Assembly: GCF_021173675.1 (NCBI RefSeq)
Contig: NZ_JAIHON010000005.1
Location: 248,001-312,000, forward strand
Source of the DNA: Streptomyces lincolnensis
GTDB lineage: Bacteria; Actinomycetota; Actinomycetes; Streptomycetales; Streptomycetaceae
Length of the DNA: 64,000 nucleotides
Direction of reading: 5' to 3'
Position numbers and translations under genes: made by a program. Of the stretch, positions 24,925-33,490 are shown in pieces (the first letter of the stretch is position 1; each line of letters opens with the position of its first letter). The notes under the pieces were generated by a model, which worked only from the letters and a program-made list of their open reading frames with translations, did not search any database and was not told the origin of the DNA.

Positions 24925-26475
24925 ATGGCGGGACCCGTCCTGGAAATGCGCTCGATCGTCAAGACCTTTCCCGGTGTCAAAGCGCTCTCGGACGTCACAC
25001 TGACCGTCCAGCAGGGCGAGGTCCACGCCATCTGCGGTGAGAACGGCGCCGGAAAGTCGACCTTGATGAAGGTGCTCTCCGGCGTCCACCCACACGGCAC
25101 CTACGAGGGCGAGATCCTCTTCGACGGAGAGATCTGCCAGTTCAAGGACATCCGGGCGTCCGAGGCGCACGGCATCGTGATCATCCACCAGGAGCTCGCG
25201 CTGGTGCCGTACCTCTCCCTCGCGGAGAACATCTTCCTCGGCAACGAGCACGCCACCCGCGGGCTCATCAACTGGCACGACACCCTGAAGCACGCCAGTG
25301 AGCTGCTGCGCCGGGTCGGTCTGAGCGACCACCCGGAGACCCGCGTCGCCGACATCGGCGTGGGCAAGCAGCAGCTGGTGGAGATCGCCAAGGCACTGTC
25401 GAAGAAGGTGAAGCTGCTCATCCTCGACGAGCCGACCGCGGCTCTGAACGACGAGGACAGCGGCAAGCTCCTGGATCTGATCCTGGAGCTGAAGAAGCAG
25501 GGCATCACCTCGATCATCATCTCCCACAAGCTCAACGAGATCCGCAAGGTCGCCGACTCGGTGACGATCATCCGGGACGGGCAGTCCATCGAGACCCTCG
25601 ATGTGAAGGCGCCGGAGACCACCGAGGACCGGATCATCTCCGGCATGGTCGGCCGTGACCTCGACCACCGCTTCCCCGAGCGCACCGCGTACGAGGGCGA
25701 GGTGGACGCGGCCCCGGCCCTGGAGATCCGCAACTGGACCGTGCACCACCCGATCGACCAGACGCGCAAGGTGGTCGACGACGTGTCGATCAACGTCAAG
25801 CGCGGGGAGATCGTCGGGATCGCGGGCCTGATGGGCGCGGGCCGCACCGAACTCGCGATGAGCGTCTTCGGGCGGACCTACGGCCGGCACGCGGGCGGCC
25901 AGGTCTTCAAGGACGGCCGGGAGATCAGCACCCGGCACGTCTCCGACGCGGTCAAGCAGGGCATCGCGTACGTCACCGAGGACCGCAAGCACTACGGCCT
26001 CAACCTCATCGACACCATCAACCGCAACATCTCGCTCAGCGCGCTGGGCAAGGTGTCCAAGCGCGGGATCGTCGACGAGCAGGCGGAGCGGCGGGTCTCC
26101 GAGGGCTTCCGCAAGTCCATGAACATCAAGGCACCCACCGTCTCCGAGCCGGTGGGCAAGCTGTCCGGCGGCAACCAGCAGAAGGTCGTCCTCAGCAAGT
26201 GGATCTTCGCGGGTCCCGAGGTGCTGATCCTGGACGAGCCGACCCGCGGTATCGACGTCGGTGCCAAGTACGAGATCTACACGGTCATCGACCAGCTGGC
26301 CGCCCAGGGCAAGGCGGTCGTCTTCATCTCCTCCGAGCTGCCCGAACTGCTCGGCATGTGCGACCGCATCTACACCATGGCCGCCGGTCGGCTCACGGGT
26401 GAGGTCCCGCGGGCCGAGGCCACGCAGGAAGTGCTGATGCGCCAGATGACGAAGGACAAAGAGGTAACGCGATGA
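24925..26475 (+). CDS. gguA: Sugar ABC transporter ATP-binding protein (GguA type, two ATPase domains)
   Basis: Energises monosaccharide import. The 516 residues contain two fused ABC domains. The first has GENGAGKST (Walker A) and [13 protein letters not shown] (Walker B); the second has the degenerate [10 protein letters not shown] and [16 protein letters not shown] with [13 protein letters not shown]. This is the RbsA/XylG/GguA layout. The ATG at 24925 has GGAAGG eight bases upstream. The stop overlaps the permease start (ATGA at 26472-26475), so the two are translationally coupled. Confidence 0.94.
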   Translation: MAGPVLEMRSIVKTFPGVKALSDVTLTVQQGEVHAICGENGAGKSTLMKVLSGVHPHGTYEGEILFDGEICQFKDIRASEAHGIVIIHQELALVPYLSLAENIFLGNEHATRGLINWHDTLKHASELLRRVGLSDHPETRVADIGVGKQQLVEIAKALSKKVKLLILDEPTAALNDEDSGKLLDLILELKKQGITSIIISHKLNEIRKVADSVTIIRDGQSIETLDVKAPETTEDRIISGMVGRDLDHRFPERTAYEGEVDAAPALEIRNWTVHHPIDQTRKVVDDVSINVKRGEIVGIAGLMGAGRTELAMSVFGRTYGRHAGGQVFKDGREISTRHVSDAVKQGIAYVTEDRKHYGLNLIDTINRNISLSALGKVSKRGIVDEQAERRVSEGFRKSMNIKAPTVSEPVGKLSGGNQQKVVLSKWIFAGPEVLILDEPTRGIDVGAKYEIYTVIDQLAAQGKAVVFISSELPELLGMCDRIYTMAAGRLTGEVPRAEATQEVLMRQMTKDKEVTR

Positions 26476-27716
26476 GCACGGATGTGACCGCCAAGTCCCC
26501 GGCCCCGGCGCCCGGGAAGAGCGGCGGCTCGGCCAACGGAGCGAATCTGCTCCAGCTGATGCTGGACGGAATGCGCCGCAACATGCGCCAGTACGGCATG
26601 CTGCTCGCCCTCGGTCTGATCGTCGCCCTCTTCGCGGTGTGGACCGACGGCGACCTGCTGCTGCCGCGCAACGTCTCCAACCTGGTCCTCCAGAACAGCT
26701 ATGTGCTGATCCTCGCGATCGGCATGATGATGGTGATCATCGCCGGCCACATCGACCTGTCGGTCGGTTCGGTGACGGCGTTCGTCGGGGCGTTCGCGGC
26801 CGTACTGACCGTGCAGCACGACGTGTCATGGCCGGTGGCCGTGGTGCTGTGTCTGCTGGTGGGCGCCGTGGCGGGCGCGGTGCAAGGGTTCTTCATCGCG
26901 TATCTCGGCATACCGTCGTTCATCGTCACGTTGGCGGGCATGCTGATCTTCCGCGGTATGACGGAGATCCTGCTGGAGGGCCAGACCCTCGGCCCGTTCC
27001 CGGACGGACTCCAGAAGATCGGCAACGGCTTCCTGCCCGAGACCGGCCCGAACACCAACTACCACAACATCACGCTGCTGCTCGGTCTGGCCCTGATCGT
27101 CTTCGCGGTCGTCCAGGAGGTCCGTGACCGCAAGCGGCAGAAGGAGTTCTCGCTGGACGTCGTGCCGCGGAACCTCTTCCTGCTCAAGCTGGTCTTCATC
27201 GTCGCCGCGATCCTCGTCGTGACCATGCTGCTCGCCAGCTACAAGGGTGCCCCGATCGTCCTGCTGATCCTGGGTGTGCTGGTGGTCGGCTACGGCTACG
27301 TCATGCGCAACGCGGTCTTCGGCCGGCACATCTACGCGATCGGCGGCAACCTGCCGGCGGCGAAGCTGTCCGGCGTCAAGGACAAGAAGGTCGTCTTCCT
27401 TGTCTTCCTGAACATGGGCGCGCTCGCGGCCCTGGCGGGTCTGGCGATCGCCGCCCGACTGAACGCGGCGTCCCCGAAGGCGGGCCTGAACTACGAACTC
27501 GAGGCGATCGCTTCGGCGTTCATCGGTGGCGCGTCCATGAGCGGTGGTGTCGGCACCATCCTCGGCGCGATCATCGGCGGTCTCGTCCTCGGCGTGCTGA
27601 ACAACGGCATGAACCTCCTGAGCGTCGGCTCCGACTGGCAGCAGGTCATCAAGGGCCTGGCCCTGCTCGCGGCCGTCGGGTTCGACGTGTGGAACAAGCG
27701 CAAGTCCGGTTCGTAA
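26472..27716 (+). CDS. gguB: Sugar ABC transporter permease (GguB type)
   Basis: Membrane channel of the monosaccharide importer; 414 residues with about ten hydrophobic helices. Typical family segments are [57 protein letters not shown] and the conserved cytoplasmic loop [22 protein letters not shown]. The N-terminus is a long polar Ser/Pro/Ala extension before the first helix. Its start overlaps the stop of the ATPase gene. A GC-rich hairpin at 27724-27747 separates it from the mutarotase gene. Confidence 0.93.
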   Translation: MSTDVTAKSPAPAPGKSGGSANGANLLQLMLDGMRRNMRQYGMLLALGLIVALFAVWTDGDLLLPRNVSNLVLQNSYVLILAIGMMMVIIAGHIDLSVGSVTAFVGAFAAVLTVQHDVSWPVAVVLCLLVGAVAGAVQGFFIAYLGIPSFIVTLAGMLIFRGMTEILLEGQTLGPFPDGLQKIGNGFLPETGPNTNYHNITLLLGLALIVFAVVQEVRDRKRQKEFSLDVVPRNLFLLKLVFIVAAILVVTMLLASYKGAPIVLLILGVLVVGYGYVMRNAVFGRHIYAIGGNLPAAKLSGVKDKKVVFLVFLNMGALAALAGLAIAARLNAASPKAGLNYELEAIASAFIGGASMSGGVGTILGAIIGGLVLGVLNNGMNLLSVGSDWQQVIKGLALLAAVGFDVWNKRKSGS

Positions 27717-27723
27717 CAAGCGA

Positions 27724-27747
27724 GGGCCCCGCCGGACGGCGGGGCCC
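27724..27747 (+). terminator. Hairpin between permease and mutarotase genes
   Basis: GGGCCCCGCCG at 27724-27734 pairs with CGGCGGGGCCC at 27737-27747. It lies 8 bases after the permease stop and 23 before the mutarotase start, so it probably attenuates rather than isolates the last gene. Confidence 0.65.
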
Positions 27748-27769
27748 CACCCTTATACGGGAGCCGCAC

Positions 27770-28918
27770 ATGGAACTGAACAGACGCACGGTCATCGCGG
27801 GAGCGGCAGCGGCGGGCGTCGCCGCCACCACGCTCGGCGGCACGGCACACGCCACGGGAGGCAGGAAGCCGGTGAAGACGCTCTTCGGCAAGCTCGCCGA
27901 CGGCACCAAGGTCTACAGCTGGGCGCTGGAGAACGGCGGCACCCGCATGAAGGTCCTCTCCTGGGGCGGCGTCGTCCAGTCCCTGGAGATCCCGGACCGG
28001 CACGGCCGCTACGCCAACGTCTCCCTCGGCTTCGACAACATCGAGGACTACGTCGCCAAGACCCCGTACTTCGGCGCGCTGATCGGCCGCTACGGCAACC
28101 GCATCGCCAAGGGTCAGTTCACCCTGGACGGCAAGAAGTACCAGCTGTCCGTCAACGACGGCGAGAACAGCCTGCACGGTGGCACGCAGGGCTTCGACAA
28201 GCGCGTGTGGGACGTCGAGCCGTTCACCAAGGGCTCCGACGTCGGCCTGTACCTGTACTACACGTCCGTCGACGGGGAGATGGGCTACCCGGGCACGCTC
28301 AAGGTGAAGGTGACGTACACCCTCACCAAGCACGGCGACTGGCGCATCGACTACGAGGCCACCACCGACAAGGCCACCGTCGTCAACCTGACCAGCCACG
28401 TCTACTGGAACCTCGGCGGCGAGGGCACCGGCACGATCGAGGACCACGAGCTGAAGATCGCCGCCTCCCGCTACACGCCCACCGACTCGGGTCTGATCCC
28501 GACCGGTGAGCTCGCGAAGGTCGCCGGCACCCCGTTCGACTTCCGCAAGGCCAAGGCGATCGGCCGGGACATCCGCACTGGTCACACGCAGCTGGTCACG
28601 GCCAAGGGCTTCGACCACAACTGGGTCCTCGACAAGGGCATCACGGCCAAGCCCGAGCACGTCGCCTCGCTCCGGGACCCGTCCTCCGGCCGCACCATGA
28701 AGATCGCCACCAACGAGCCCGGTCTCCAGTTCTACTCGGGCAACTTCCTCGACGGCACGCTGGTCGGCCCGTCCGACCGGATCTACCGTCAGGGCGACGC
28801 GCTCTGCCTGGAGACGCAGCACTTCCCGGACTCGCCGAACCACCCGTCGTTCCCCTCGACCGTGCTGCGGCCGGGGCAGACATACCGGACGACAACCGTG
28901 CATTCCTTCCACGCGTGA
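27770..28918 (+). CDS. galM: Aldose 1-epimerase with a Tat signal peptide (exported mutarotase)
   Basis: Mutarotase of 382 residues whose N-terminus has a twin-arginine signal (LNRRTVIAGAAAAGVAATTLGGTAHA), so it acts outside the membrane. Catalytic motifs are intact: NSLHGG, LTSHVYWNLGG with the catalytic His, and LETQHFPDSPNHPSFPSTV with the catalytic Glu. I start it at the ATG at 27770 that follows GGGAG. Placed last in the chvE-gguA-gguB unit, it may present the anomer preferred by the binding protein. The cytoplasmic paralogue is at 2303-3277. A strong terminator follows. Confidence 0.93.
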   Translation: MELNRRTVIAGAAAAGVAATTLGGTAHATGGRKPVKTLFGKLADGTKVYSWALENGGTRMKVLSWGGVVQSLEIPDRHGRYANVSLGFDNIEDYVAKTPYFGALIGRYGNRIAKGQFTLDGKKYQLSVNDGENSLHGGTQGFDKRVWDVEPFTKGSDVGLYLYYTSVDGEMGYPGTLKVKVTYTLTKHGDWRIDYEATTDKATVVNLTSHVYWNLGGEGTGTIEDHELKIAASRYTPTDSGLIPTGELAKVAGTPFDFRKAKAIGRDIRTGHTQLVTAKGFDHNWVLDKGITAKPEHVASLRDPSSGRTMKIATNEPGLQFYSGNFLDGTLVGPSDRIYRQGDALCLETQHFPDSPNHPSFPSTVLRPGQTYRTTTVHSFHA

Positions 28919-28996
28919 CAGTTCTTCACAGGTGACTCACACGTTCTCTCCGTTTGCTCAACGGTTGAACAGCGTCACCGCAGTCTCCGTATGTAC

Positions 28997-29028
28997 GGGT
29001 GGCCCGCGCTCCCCCGCGCGGGCCACCC
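28997..29028 (+). terminator. 13-bp terminator after the exported mutarotase
   Basis: GGGTGGCCCGCGC at 28997-29009 pairs perfectly with GCGCGGGCCACCC at 29016-29028 over a 6-base loop. A second GGGCCCGG/CCGGGCCC hairpin at about 29038-29062 lies between it and the aminotransferase start. Confidence 0.85.
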
Positions 29029-29081
29029 AATGACGACGGGCCCGGTCGTCCCCGCCGGGCCCGCCCCATACGGAGGCTCCC

Positions 29082-30743
29082 TTGGCTGACAACGTCACCT
29101 CGCTGTTCCGCAGCACCGCGGCGCACAGCCCGTCGATGGCGGCGCTGACGCGGGAGGGCGGCGAAGGGGCCGGTCCGGTCGACTTCTGCATTCCCTGCAA
29201 CCCCTACTTCCCCACGCCTGCCATGTTCGACGACATGTCGGCGCGGTTGCGGGACATCATCACGTACTACCCGAGCAGCGCCGACACCATCACGGCCGAG
29301 CTGTGCAGCCTGCTCCAACTCCCCCCGCAGTGCGTCGCGATGGGCAACGGCTCGACCGAGCTGATCACCTGGATCGACCATCTGCTGGTGCGCGAGTCCC
29401 TCGCCATCCCCGTCCCCACCTTCGGCCGCTGGACCGACCAGCCCATGGAGACCGGCAAGCGGGTCGACATGTTCCCGCTCCAGGAGTCCAGCGGCTTCGC
29501 CCTGGACCTCGCCCAGTACGCCGAGTTCATCCGCGCCCGCAACACCCGGGTGGCCGTCATCTGCAACCCGAACAACCCCGACGGCGGCTTCCTGCACAAG
29601 CACGCCATCGTGCAGTTCATGGACGCGATGGCCGACCTCGATCTGATCGTCATCGACGAGTCGTTCCTGGAGTTCGCGGACGCCGAGGCCGAACCCAGCG
29701 TGGTCCAGGAGGCGATGCTGCGGCCCAACGTCATCGTGCTGCGCAGCCTCGGCAAGAACTTCGGCCTGCACGGCATCCGCTTCGGCTACATGGTCGCCAA
29801 CCCCGCGCTGGCCGGCCGGGTCCGCTCGATGCTGCCCAAGTGGAACCTCAACGCCTTCGCCGAGTACGTCGTGTTCATCCTCAAGGAGCACGGCGCCGAG
29901 TACGCGCAGAGCCTTCGCCAGGTGTACCGGGACCGCCTGGACATGGCGAGCCAGCTCTCCGCGCTGCCCGGACTGACCGTCTATCCCTCCCAGGGCAACT
30001 TCCTCTTCGTGCGCCTGCCCGTCGGCGCCGAAGGCACGGTGGTCCGGGACCGGCTGCTCACCGAGCACCGGATCCTGGTCCGCGAATGCGGCAACAAGAT
30101 CGGTTCGTCCAGCCGCTTCCTGAGGCTCGTGGTGCGCCCCCAGGTGGACGTGCGTCGCCTGGTGTCCGGCCTGGAACAGGTGCTCTACGGGACCAGGAGG
30201 GGAGCCGCCGTGCCCGAGCTGGCTACCGGGACCAGCTACAGCTCGGGTACGGCGGCCGTGGACCGCCTGGTCAGCTCCACGAACGGGGCCGGCATGCAGG
30301 GGCTGGCCGCGCAGGCCATGGCCGTTGGCGCCGGTCAGCCCATGCCTGCGGCGGCTCAGATGGCCCAGATGGCTCAGATGGTCCAGGGGCAGACGGGCGG
30401 TGCGGGGGTTCCCATGCCGGCCATGGCCCCGCCGGCGCCTGCGCCCCCGGCTCCGGCGCCTGTGCCTGCGCCTCAGCCGGTCAGCTTCCCGACGCCGGCG
30501 CCTGCGCCTCCCGCTCCCGCGCCCATGCCCACGCCGGTGCCCGCCGCTGCCGCCGCGGGTGGTCCCGGGCCGATGGGTGGGCCCACCCCGCCCGGGGTGC
30601 CGGCACGAGGTGGACTCACCGCCGCGCAGGTCCGGGGGATGACCGGACCGGCGGCGGCCCAGGACCTCACGGCCGCGCCTGCCACGGGGTGGCCCCATGC
30701 CCAGAGCTGGCCCAACGCGGCGGGTATGGGGCAGACCGGTTGA
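29082..30743 (+). CDS. PLP-dependent class I/II aminotransferase with a long Pro/Ala/Met-rich tail
   Basis: Fold-type I aminotransferase related to histidinol-phosphate aminotransferase and CobD. Residues 1-370 are the enzyme: GNGSTELITWIDHLL (cofactor phosphate site), VICNPNNPDGGF, IVIDESFLEFAD, and VLRSLGKNFGLHGIRFGY with the PLP-binding Lys. Residues about 400-553 are low complexity with PAPAPPAPAP and AQMAQMAQMVQ runs; this tail is not part of the fold. The TTG start has GGAGG upstream. It follows the terminator of the sugar operon and stands alone. The amino-acceptor substrate is unknown. Confidence 0.85.
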   Translation: MADNVTSLFRSTAAHSPSMAALTREGGEGAGPVDFCIPCNPYFPTPAMFDDMSARLRDIITYYPSSADTITAELCSLLQLPPQCVAMGNGSTELITWIDHLLVRESLAIPVPTFGRWTDQPMETGKRVDMFPLQESSGFALDLAQYAEFIRARNTRVAVICNPNNPDGGFLHKHAIVQFMDAMADLDLIVIDESFLEFADAEAEPSVVQEAMLRPNVIVLRSLGKNFGLHGIRFGYMVANPALAGRVRSMLPKWNLNAFAEYVVFILKEHGAEYAQSLRQVYRDRLDMASQLSALPGLTVYPSQGNFLFVRLPVGAEGTVVRDRLLTEHRILVRECGNKIGSSSRFLRLVVRPQVDVRRLVSGLEQVLYGTRRGAAVPELATGTSYSSGTAAVDRLVSSTNGAGMQGLAAQAMAVGAGQPMPAAAQMAQMAQMVQGQTGGAGVPMPAMAPPAPAPPAPAPVPAPQPVSFPTPAPAPPAPAPMPTPVPAAAAAGGPGPMGGPTPPGVPARGGLTAAQVRGMTGPAAAQDLTAAPATGWPHAQSWPNAAGMGQTG

Positions 30744-30763
30744 GGGGCGGGTGCGGGTAGACC

Positions 30764-30914
30764 GTGGCTGGTCGCGCAGTTCCCCGCGCCCCTGGGTGGG
30801 TGTGCCTGCACCGGGGTCAGCTGCCACTGTTGGCAGGTGTTGCCAACAGTGGCGCTTGAACACGGCGTCAGGGCTCCCACCTCAGGGGCGCGGGGAACTG
30901 CGCGACCAGCCACA
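30764..30914. repeat. 151-bp imperfect palindrome built from the intergenic repeat plus lectin gene 3'-end relics
   Basis: Each outer arm is an intergenic repeat (core 30773-30792, inverted core 30886-30905). The inner stem GCCACTGTTGGCA (30823-30835) pairs perfectly with 30842-30854 over a 6-base loop. The bases 30806-30844 match 30970-31008, the last codons of the neighbouring lectin-domain gene, at 34 of 39 positions. Both arms read CQQW(R/Q)L in opposite directions. No gene is present in it. Confidence 0.85.
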
Positions 30915-30969
30915 GCGCACCGGCAGTCGCACACACCCCGCACCCCTACGGCGCGAAGGCGAACCCGCA

Positions 30970-32406
30970 CTACACCGGGTTCAGCCTCCACTGTTGGCAG
31001 TTGTTGCCCAGCCAGGACCACTGCCTGACATCCGCCGCGTCCCCCGTAGAACAGTTCGCTACGTCGGCCACCTTGCCCGTGGCCTGGTTGGTGATGCGGA
31101 CGTAACCCCCGTCCGTGGCGATGAACCGGAACTTCTGGCAGGTGTTGTCGAGCCAGGCCCACTGGCGCAGATCCGCACCGTCGGCGGTGGAGCAGTCGGC
31201 GGTGTCTAGGACCTTGCCGGTGGCGACGTTGACGAGGCGGCTGGTGTCGTCGCCGCGGTCGTCGATGCGCCAGCGCTGGTTGGTGCCGCCGTTGCAGGCG
31301 TACTGCTGGACGTTGGCACCGTCGGCCGTGGAACCGCCCGCCACCTCAAGGCACTTGCCGCTGTTGCGGTTGGTGACCGTGTAGGTGGTGGAGGTGGCCG
31401 AGGGTTCGCCCGCGGGGCCGTTCTGGGAGGCACCCAGAGCGACCGGCGTGCCGAAGTTGGGCGTGCCGTCGGAGTTCCAGGTGAACTTCTGGGCGCGGGT
31501 GGTGCGCCCGTTGTCGCAGCCGTCGGAGGCGGAGTCGTTGGCGTGGTAGACGATCCAGTTCTCCGAGCCGTCGGGTGAGGTGAAGAAGCCGTTGTGGCCG
31601 GGGCCGTAGACGCCGGCGGAGTCGTTGCGCTGGAAGACCGGCGTGGACTTCTTGGTCCAGGAGGACGCGGAGAGCGGGTCGGAGCCGGTGAGGGTCAGCT
31701 GCCCGAGTTTGTAGTCGGGGGTCCAGCACCCGCTGGCGGAGTAGATCAGGAAGGTCCGCCCGCCCCGTTGGAGGATCTGCGGGCCCTCGTTGACCGTACC
31801 GCCGGAGGTCTCCCAGGAGTTGGTGGCGCGGGAGATGGTGGAGAAGCCGGTGGCGAGAGTGTACGGGTTGGACATCCGGGCGGCCACGAGGTTCTGCGTG
31901 CCGTTGGTGATGGCGCTGCCGAACAGGTACAGCTGTCCGTTGATGGTGCCGACCGAAGGGTCCAGCATCCAGGCGGAGTTGAGCTGTGACCGGTAGGTGT
32001 ACGGCCCCATGGGGTCGGAGCCGGCGCTCTCCAGGACGTGGGAGCGCTGGGTGGGGTTGTAGTCGGAGACGTTCTGCCCGGCCACGTAGTACAGGTACCA
32101 GCGGCCGTTGAGGAAGTGGATCTCCGGCGCCCAGATGTTGCAGCAGCGCGAGGCCGCGTCCCCGGTCCACACCTGCACGCTCGGCGCGGTGGCGAGACCG
32201 GCGAGGGTGGCGGACTTGCGCATGGTGATGACGTTCGTCCAACTCGTCGTCACCAGGTAGTAGTTGCCGTTGTGGTACGAGATCCAGGGGTCGGCGCCCT
32301 TCTGCGCCTTGATCGGGTTGGCGAAGGAGGCCGCGCTCGCGGAGGACTGCCCGAACGACAGGGCGATGATCAGCGCGGCCAGCAGGGTCAGTAGGCGACG
32401 GGCCAT
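30970..32406 (-). CDS. Secreted GH43 arabinan-active enzyme with C-terminal ricin-type lectin domain
   Basis: Probably an exo-arabinosidase or arabinofuranosidase acting on plant arabinan outside the cell; 478 residues. A signal peptide (RRLLTLLAALIIALSFGQSSASA) precedes the five-bladed GH43 domain: KGADPWISYHNGNYYLV with the catalytic Asp, WAPEIHFLNGRWYLYYV, LDPSVGT, and NEGPQILQRGGRTFLIYSASGCW with the acid Glu. Residues about 345-478 are three lectin repeats ending in NNCQQWRLNPV (QxW). The ATG at 32406 overlaps the upstream GH43 gene by 19 bases, so the two are co-translated. Its final codons are the source, or a sibling, of the relics in the palindrome at 30764-30914. Confidence 0.88.
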   Translation of the reverse strand: MARRLLTLLAALIIALSFGQSSASAASFANPIKAQKGADPWISYHNGNYYLVTTSWTNVITMRKSATLAGLATAPSVQVWTGDAASRCCNIWAPEIHFLNGRWYLYYVAGQNVSDYNPTQRSHVLESAGSDPMGPYTYRSQLNSAWMLDPSVGTINGQLYLFGSAITNGTQNLVAARMSNPYTLATGFSTISRATNSWETSGGTVNEGPQILQRGGRTFLIYSASGCWTPDYKLGQLTLTGSDPLSASSWTKKSTPVFQRNDSAGVYGPGHNGFFTSPDGSENWIVYHANDSASDGCDNGRTTRAQKFTWNSDGTPNFGTPVALGASQNGPAGEPSATSTTYTVTNRNSGKCLEVAGGSTADGANVQQYACNGGTNQRWRIDDRGDDTSRLVNVATGKVLDTADCSTADGADLRQWAWLDNTCQKFRFIATDGGYVRITNQATGKVADVANCSTGDAADVRQWSWLGNNCQQWRLNPV

Positions 32407-33353
32407 CCGCTGCTCCAGTTCAGGAGGTTGATGCCGAGCTTGGGCGTGCCGTTGTCGTTGCCGTCGTAGTAGTGGTAGACGATCAGGTCGCCGTCGGAGT
32501 CGTTCATGATCGACTGGCCGCCGGGGCCGATGACGCTGCCGTGGGACTCCAGGACCGGGGTGCCGCCGTTGTTCATCATCGAGACGCCGTTCTTGTCGAC
32601 GTACGGCCCGGTGACGCTGGTGGCGCGGCCGACCTTGACCTTGTACGTCGAACTCGTGCCGGCGCAGCAGGTGTCGTAGGACGCGAACAGGTAGTAGTAG
32701 CTGCCCCGCTTGACGATGTACGGCGCCTCGACGGCCTTGGTGCCGGTCGGGCGGGAGGCGAGCGAGTAGCGGGTGGTGTTCGTGGACAGCTGCTTGCCGG
32801 TGGACGGGTTGATCTGGATCATCTTCAGGCCGGTCCACCAACTGCCGAAGGACAGCCACCACTTGCCGTCGGAGTCGACGAACAGGTTGGGGTCGATGGC
32901 GTTGAAGTCGCTGGAGGAGCCGGACGAGTAGACGATGCCCTGGTCGCTCCAGCTGCCCGGCTGGCCCGTGGTGGAGGTGGCCAGTCCGATGGCCGAGGTG
33001 TTCGAGCCGAACTTCGAGACGGAGTAGTACAGCAGGTACTTGCCGCCGTGGAAGGAGATGTCGGGCGCCCAGGCCTCCGGCACGGAGGAGTAGGTGCTCC
33101 ACCAGCCGGGCCGGGAGGAGAAGGCGTCGGCTCCGGCGCTGAAGGCGGTGCGGTCGGAGGACCGCTTGTTGGCGATGCCGCCGCCGGTGGCGTACAGCAG
33201 GTACTGGCCCGACGAGGTGCGGATCATCGTCGGGTCGTGGACGACCGTAGAGCCGGTGACCCGGCCGGGGTTGGGGTACGCCTGCGCGGTGCCCGGTATC
33301 AGGGCGAGCAGGACGGCTGCGGGGAGGGCGAGGAGTGCGGTTCTGCGGCTCAC
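32388..33353 (-). CDS. Secreted arabinan endo-1,5-alpha-L-arabinosidase (GH43)
   Basis: Cuts the arabinan backbone outside the cell. The 321 residues have a signal peptide (VSRRTALLALPAAVLLALIPGTAQA) and the GH43 catalytic domain: STVVHDPTMIRT (general base Asp), AWAPDISFHGGKYLLYYSV, NAIDPNLFVD (pKa Asp), VEAPYIVKRGSYYYLFASYD (acid Glu) and YHYYDG. The GTG start at 33353 has AAGGAG eight bases upstream. Its promoter and operator at 33389-33454 closely match those of the ABC operon at 51263. It is a paralogue of the endo-arabinanase at 47139-48110. Confidence 0.92.
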   Translation of the reverse strand: MSRRTALLALPAAVLLALIPGTAQAYPNPGRVTGSTVVHDPTMIRTSSGQYLLYATGGGIANKRSSDRTAFSAGADAFSSRPGWWSTYSSVPEAWAPDISFHGGKYLLYYSVSKFGSNTSAIGLATSTTGQPGSWSDQGIVYSSGSSSDFNAIDPNLFVDSDGKWWLSFGSWWTGLKMIQINPSTGKQLSTNTTRYSLASRPTGTKAVEAPYIVKRGSYYYLFASYDTCCAGTSSTYKVKVGRATSVTGPYVDKNGVSMMNNGGTPVLESHGSVIGPGGQSIMNDSDGDLIVYHYYDGNDNGTPKLGINLLNWSSGWPVAY

Positions 33354-33388
33354 ACTGACGCTCCTTGCGGTGGGGGGAGAGACGATTC

Positions 33389-33403
33389 GTTCGACATATC
33401 GAT
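33389..33403 (-). promoter_or_regulatory. Candidate operator shared by the two arabinan loci
   Basis: The sequence GTTCGACATATCGAT on the + strand lies 23 bases downstream of the -10. The counterpart GTTCGAGATATCGAA is at 51296-51310. Both contain inverted TTCGA/TCGA(A/T) half-sites four bases apart. Confidence 0.6.
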
Positions 33404-33425
33404 CGCCGATCAGAGCTTCGGACGG

Positions 33426-33454
33426 ACCGTAGAATCGAACCCCTTGCGCGTCAA
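33426..33454 (-). promoter_or_regulatory. Promoter of the GH43 pair
   Basis: On the minus strand TTGACG (33454-33449) and TACGGT (33431-33426) are 17 bases apart, with TTCGATTC just upstream of the -10. The promoter at 51334-51362 has the same hexamers and spacing. Confidence 0.65.
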
Positions 33455-33490
33455 TGGTTCGCACACGCCTCGGTCGTTGCCGATACCCGG

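Noticed and set aside
30473..31162. Minus-strand open frame that includes a CQQWQLTPVQ lectin-like end
   Set aside because: It crosses the palindrome and overlaps the aminotransferase and lectin genes; the lectin-like codons are relics in a repeat, not a gene.
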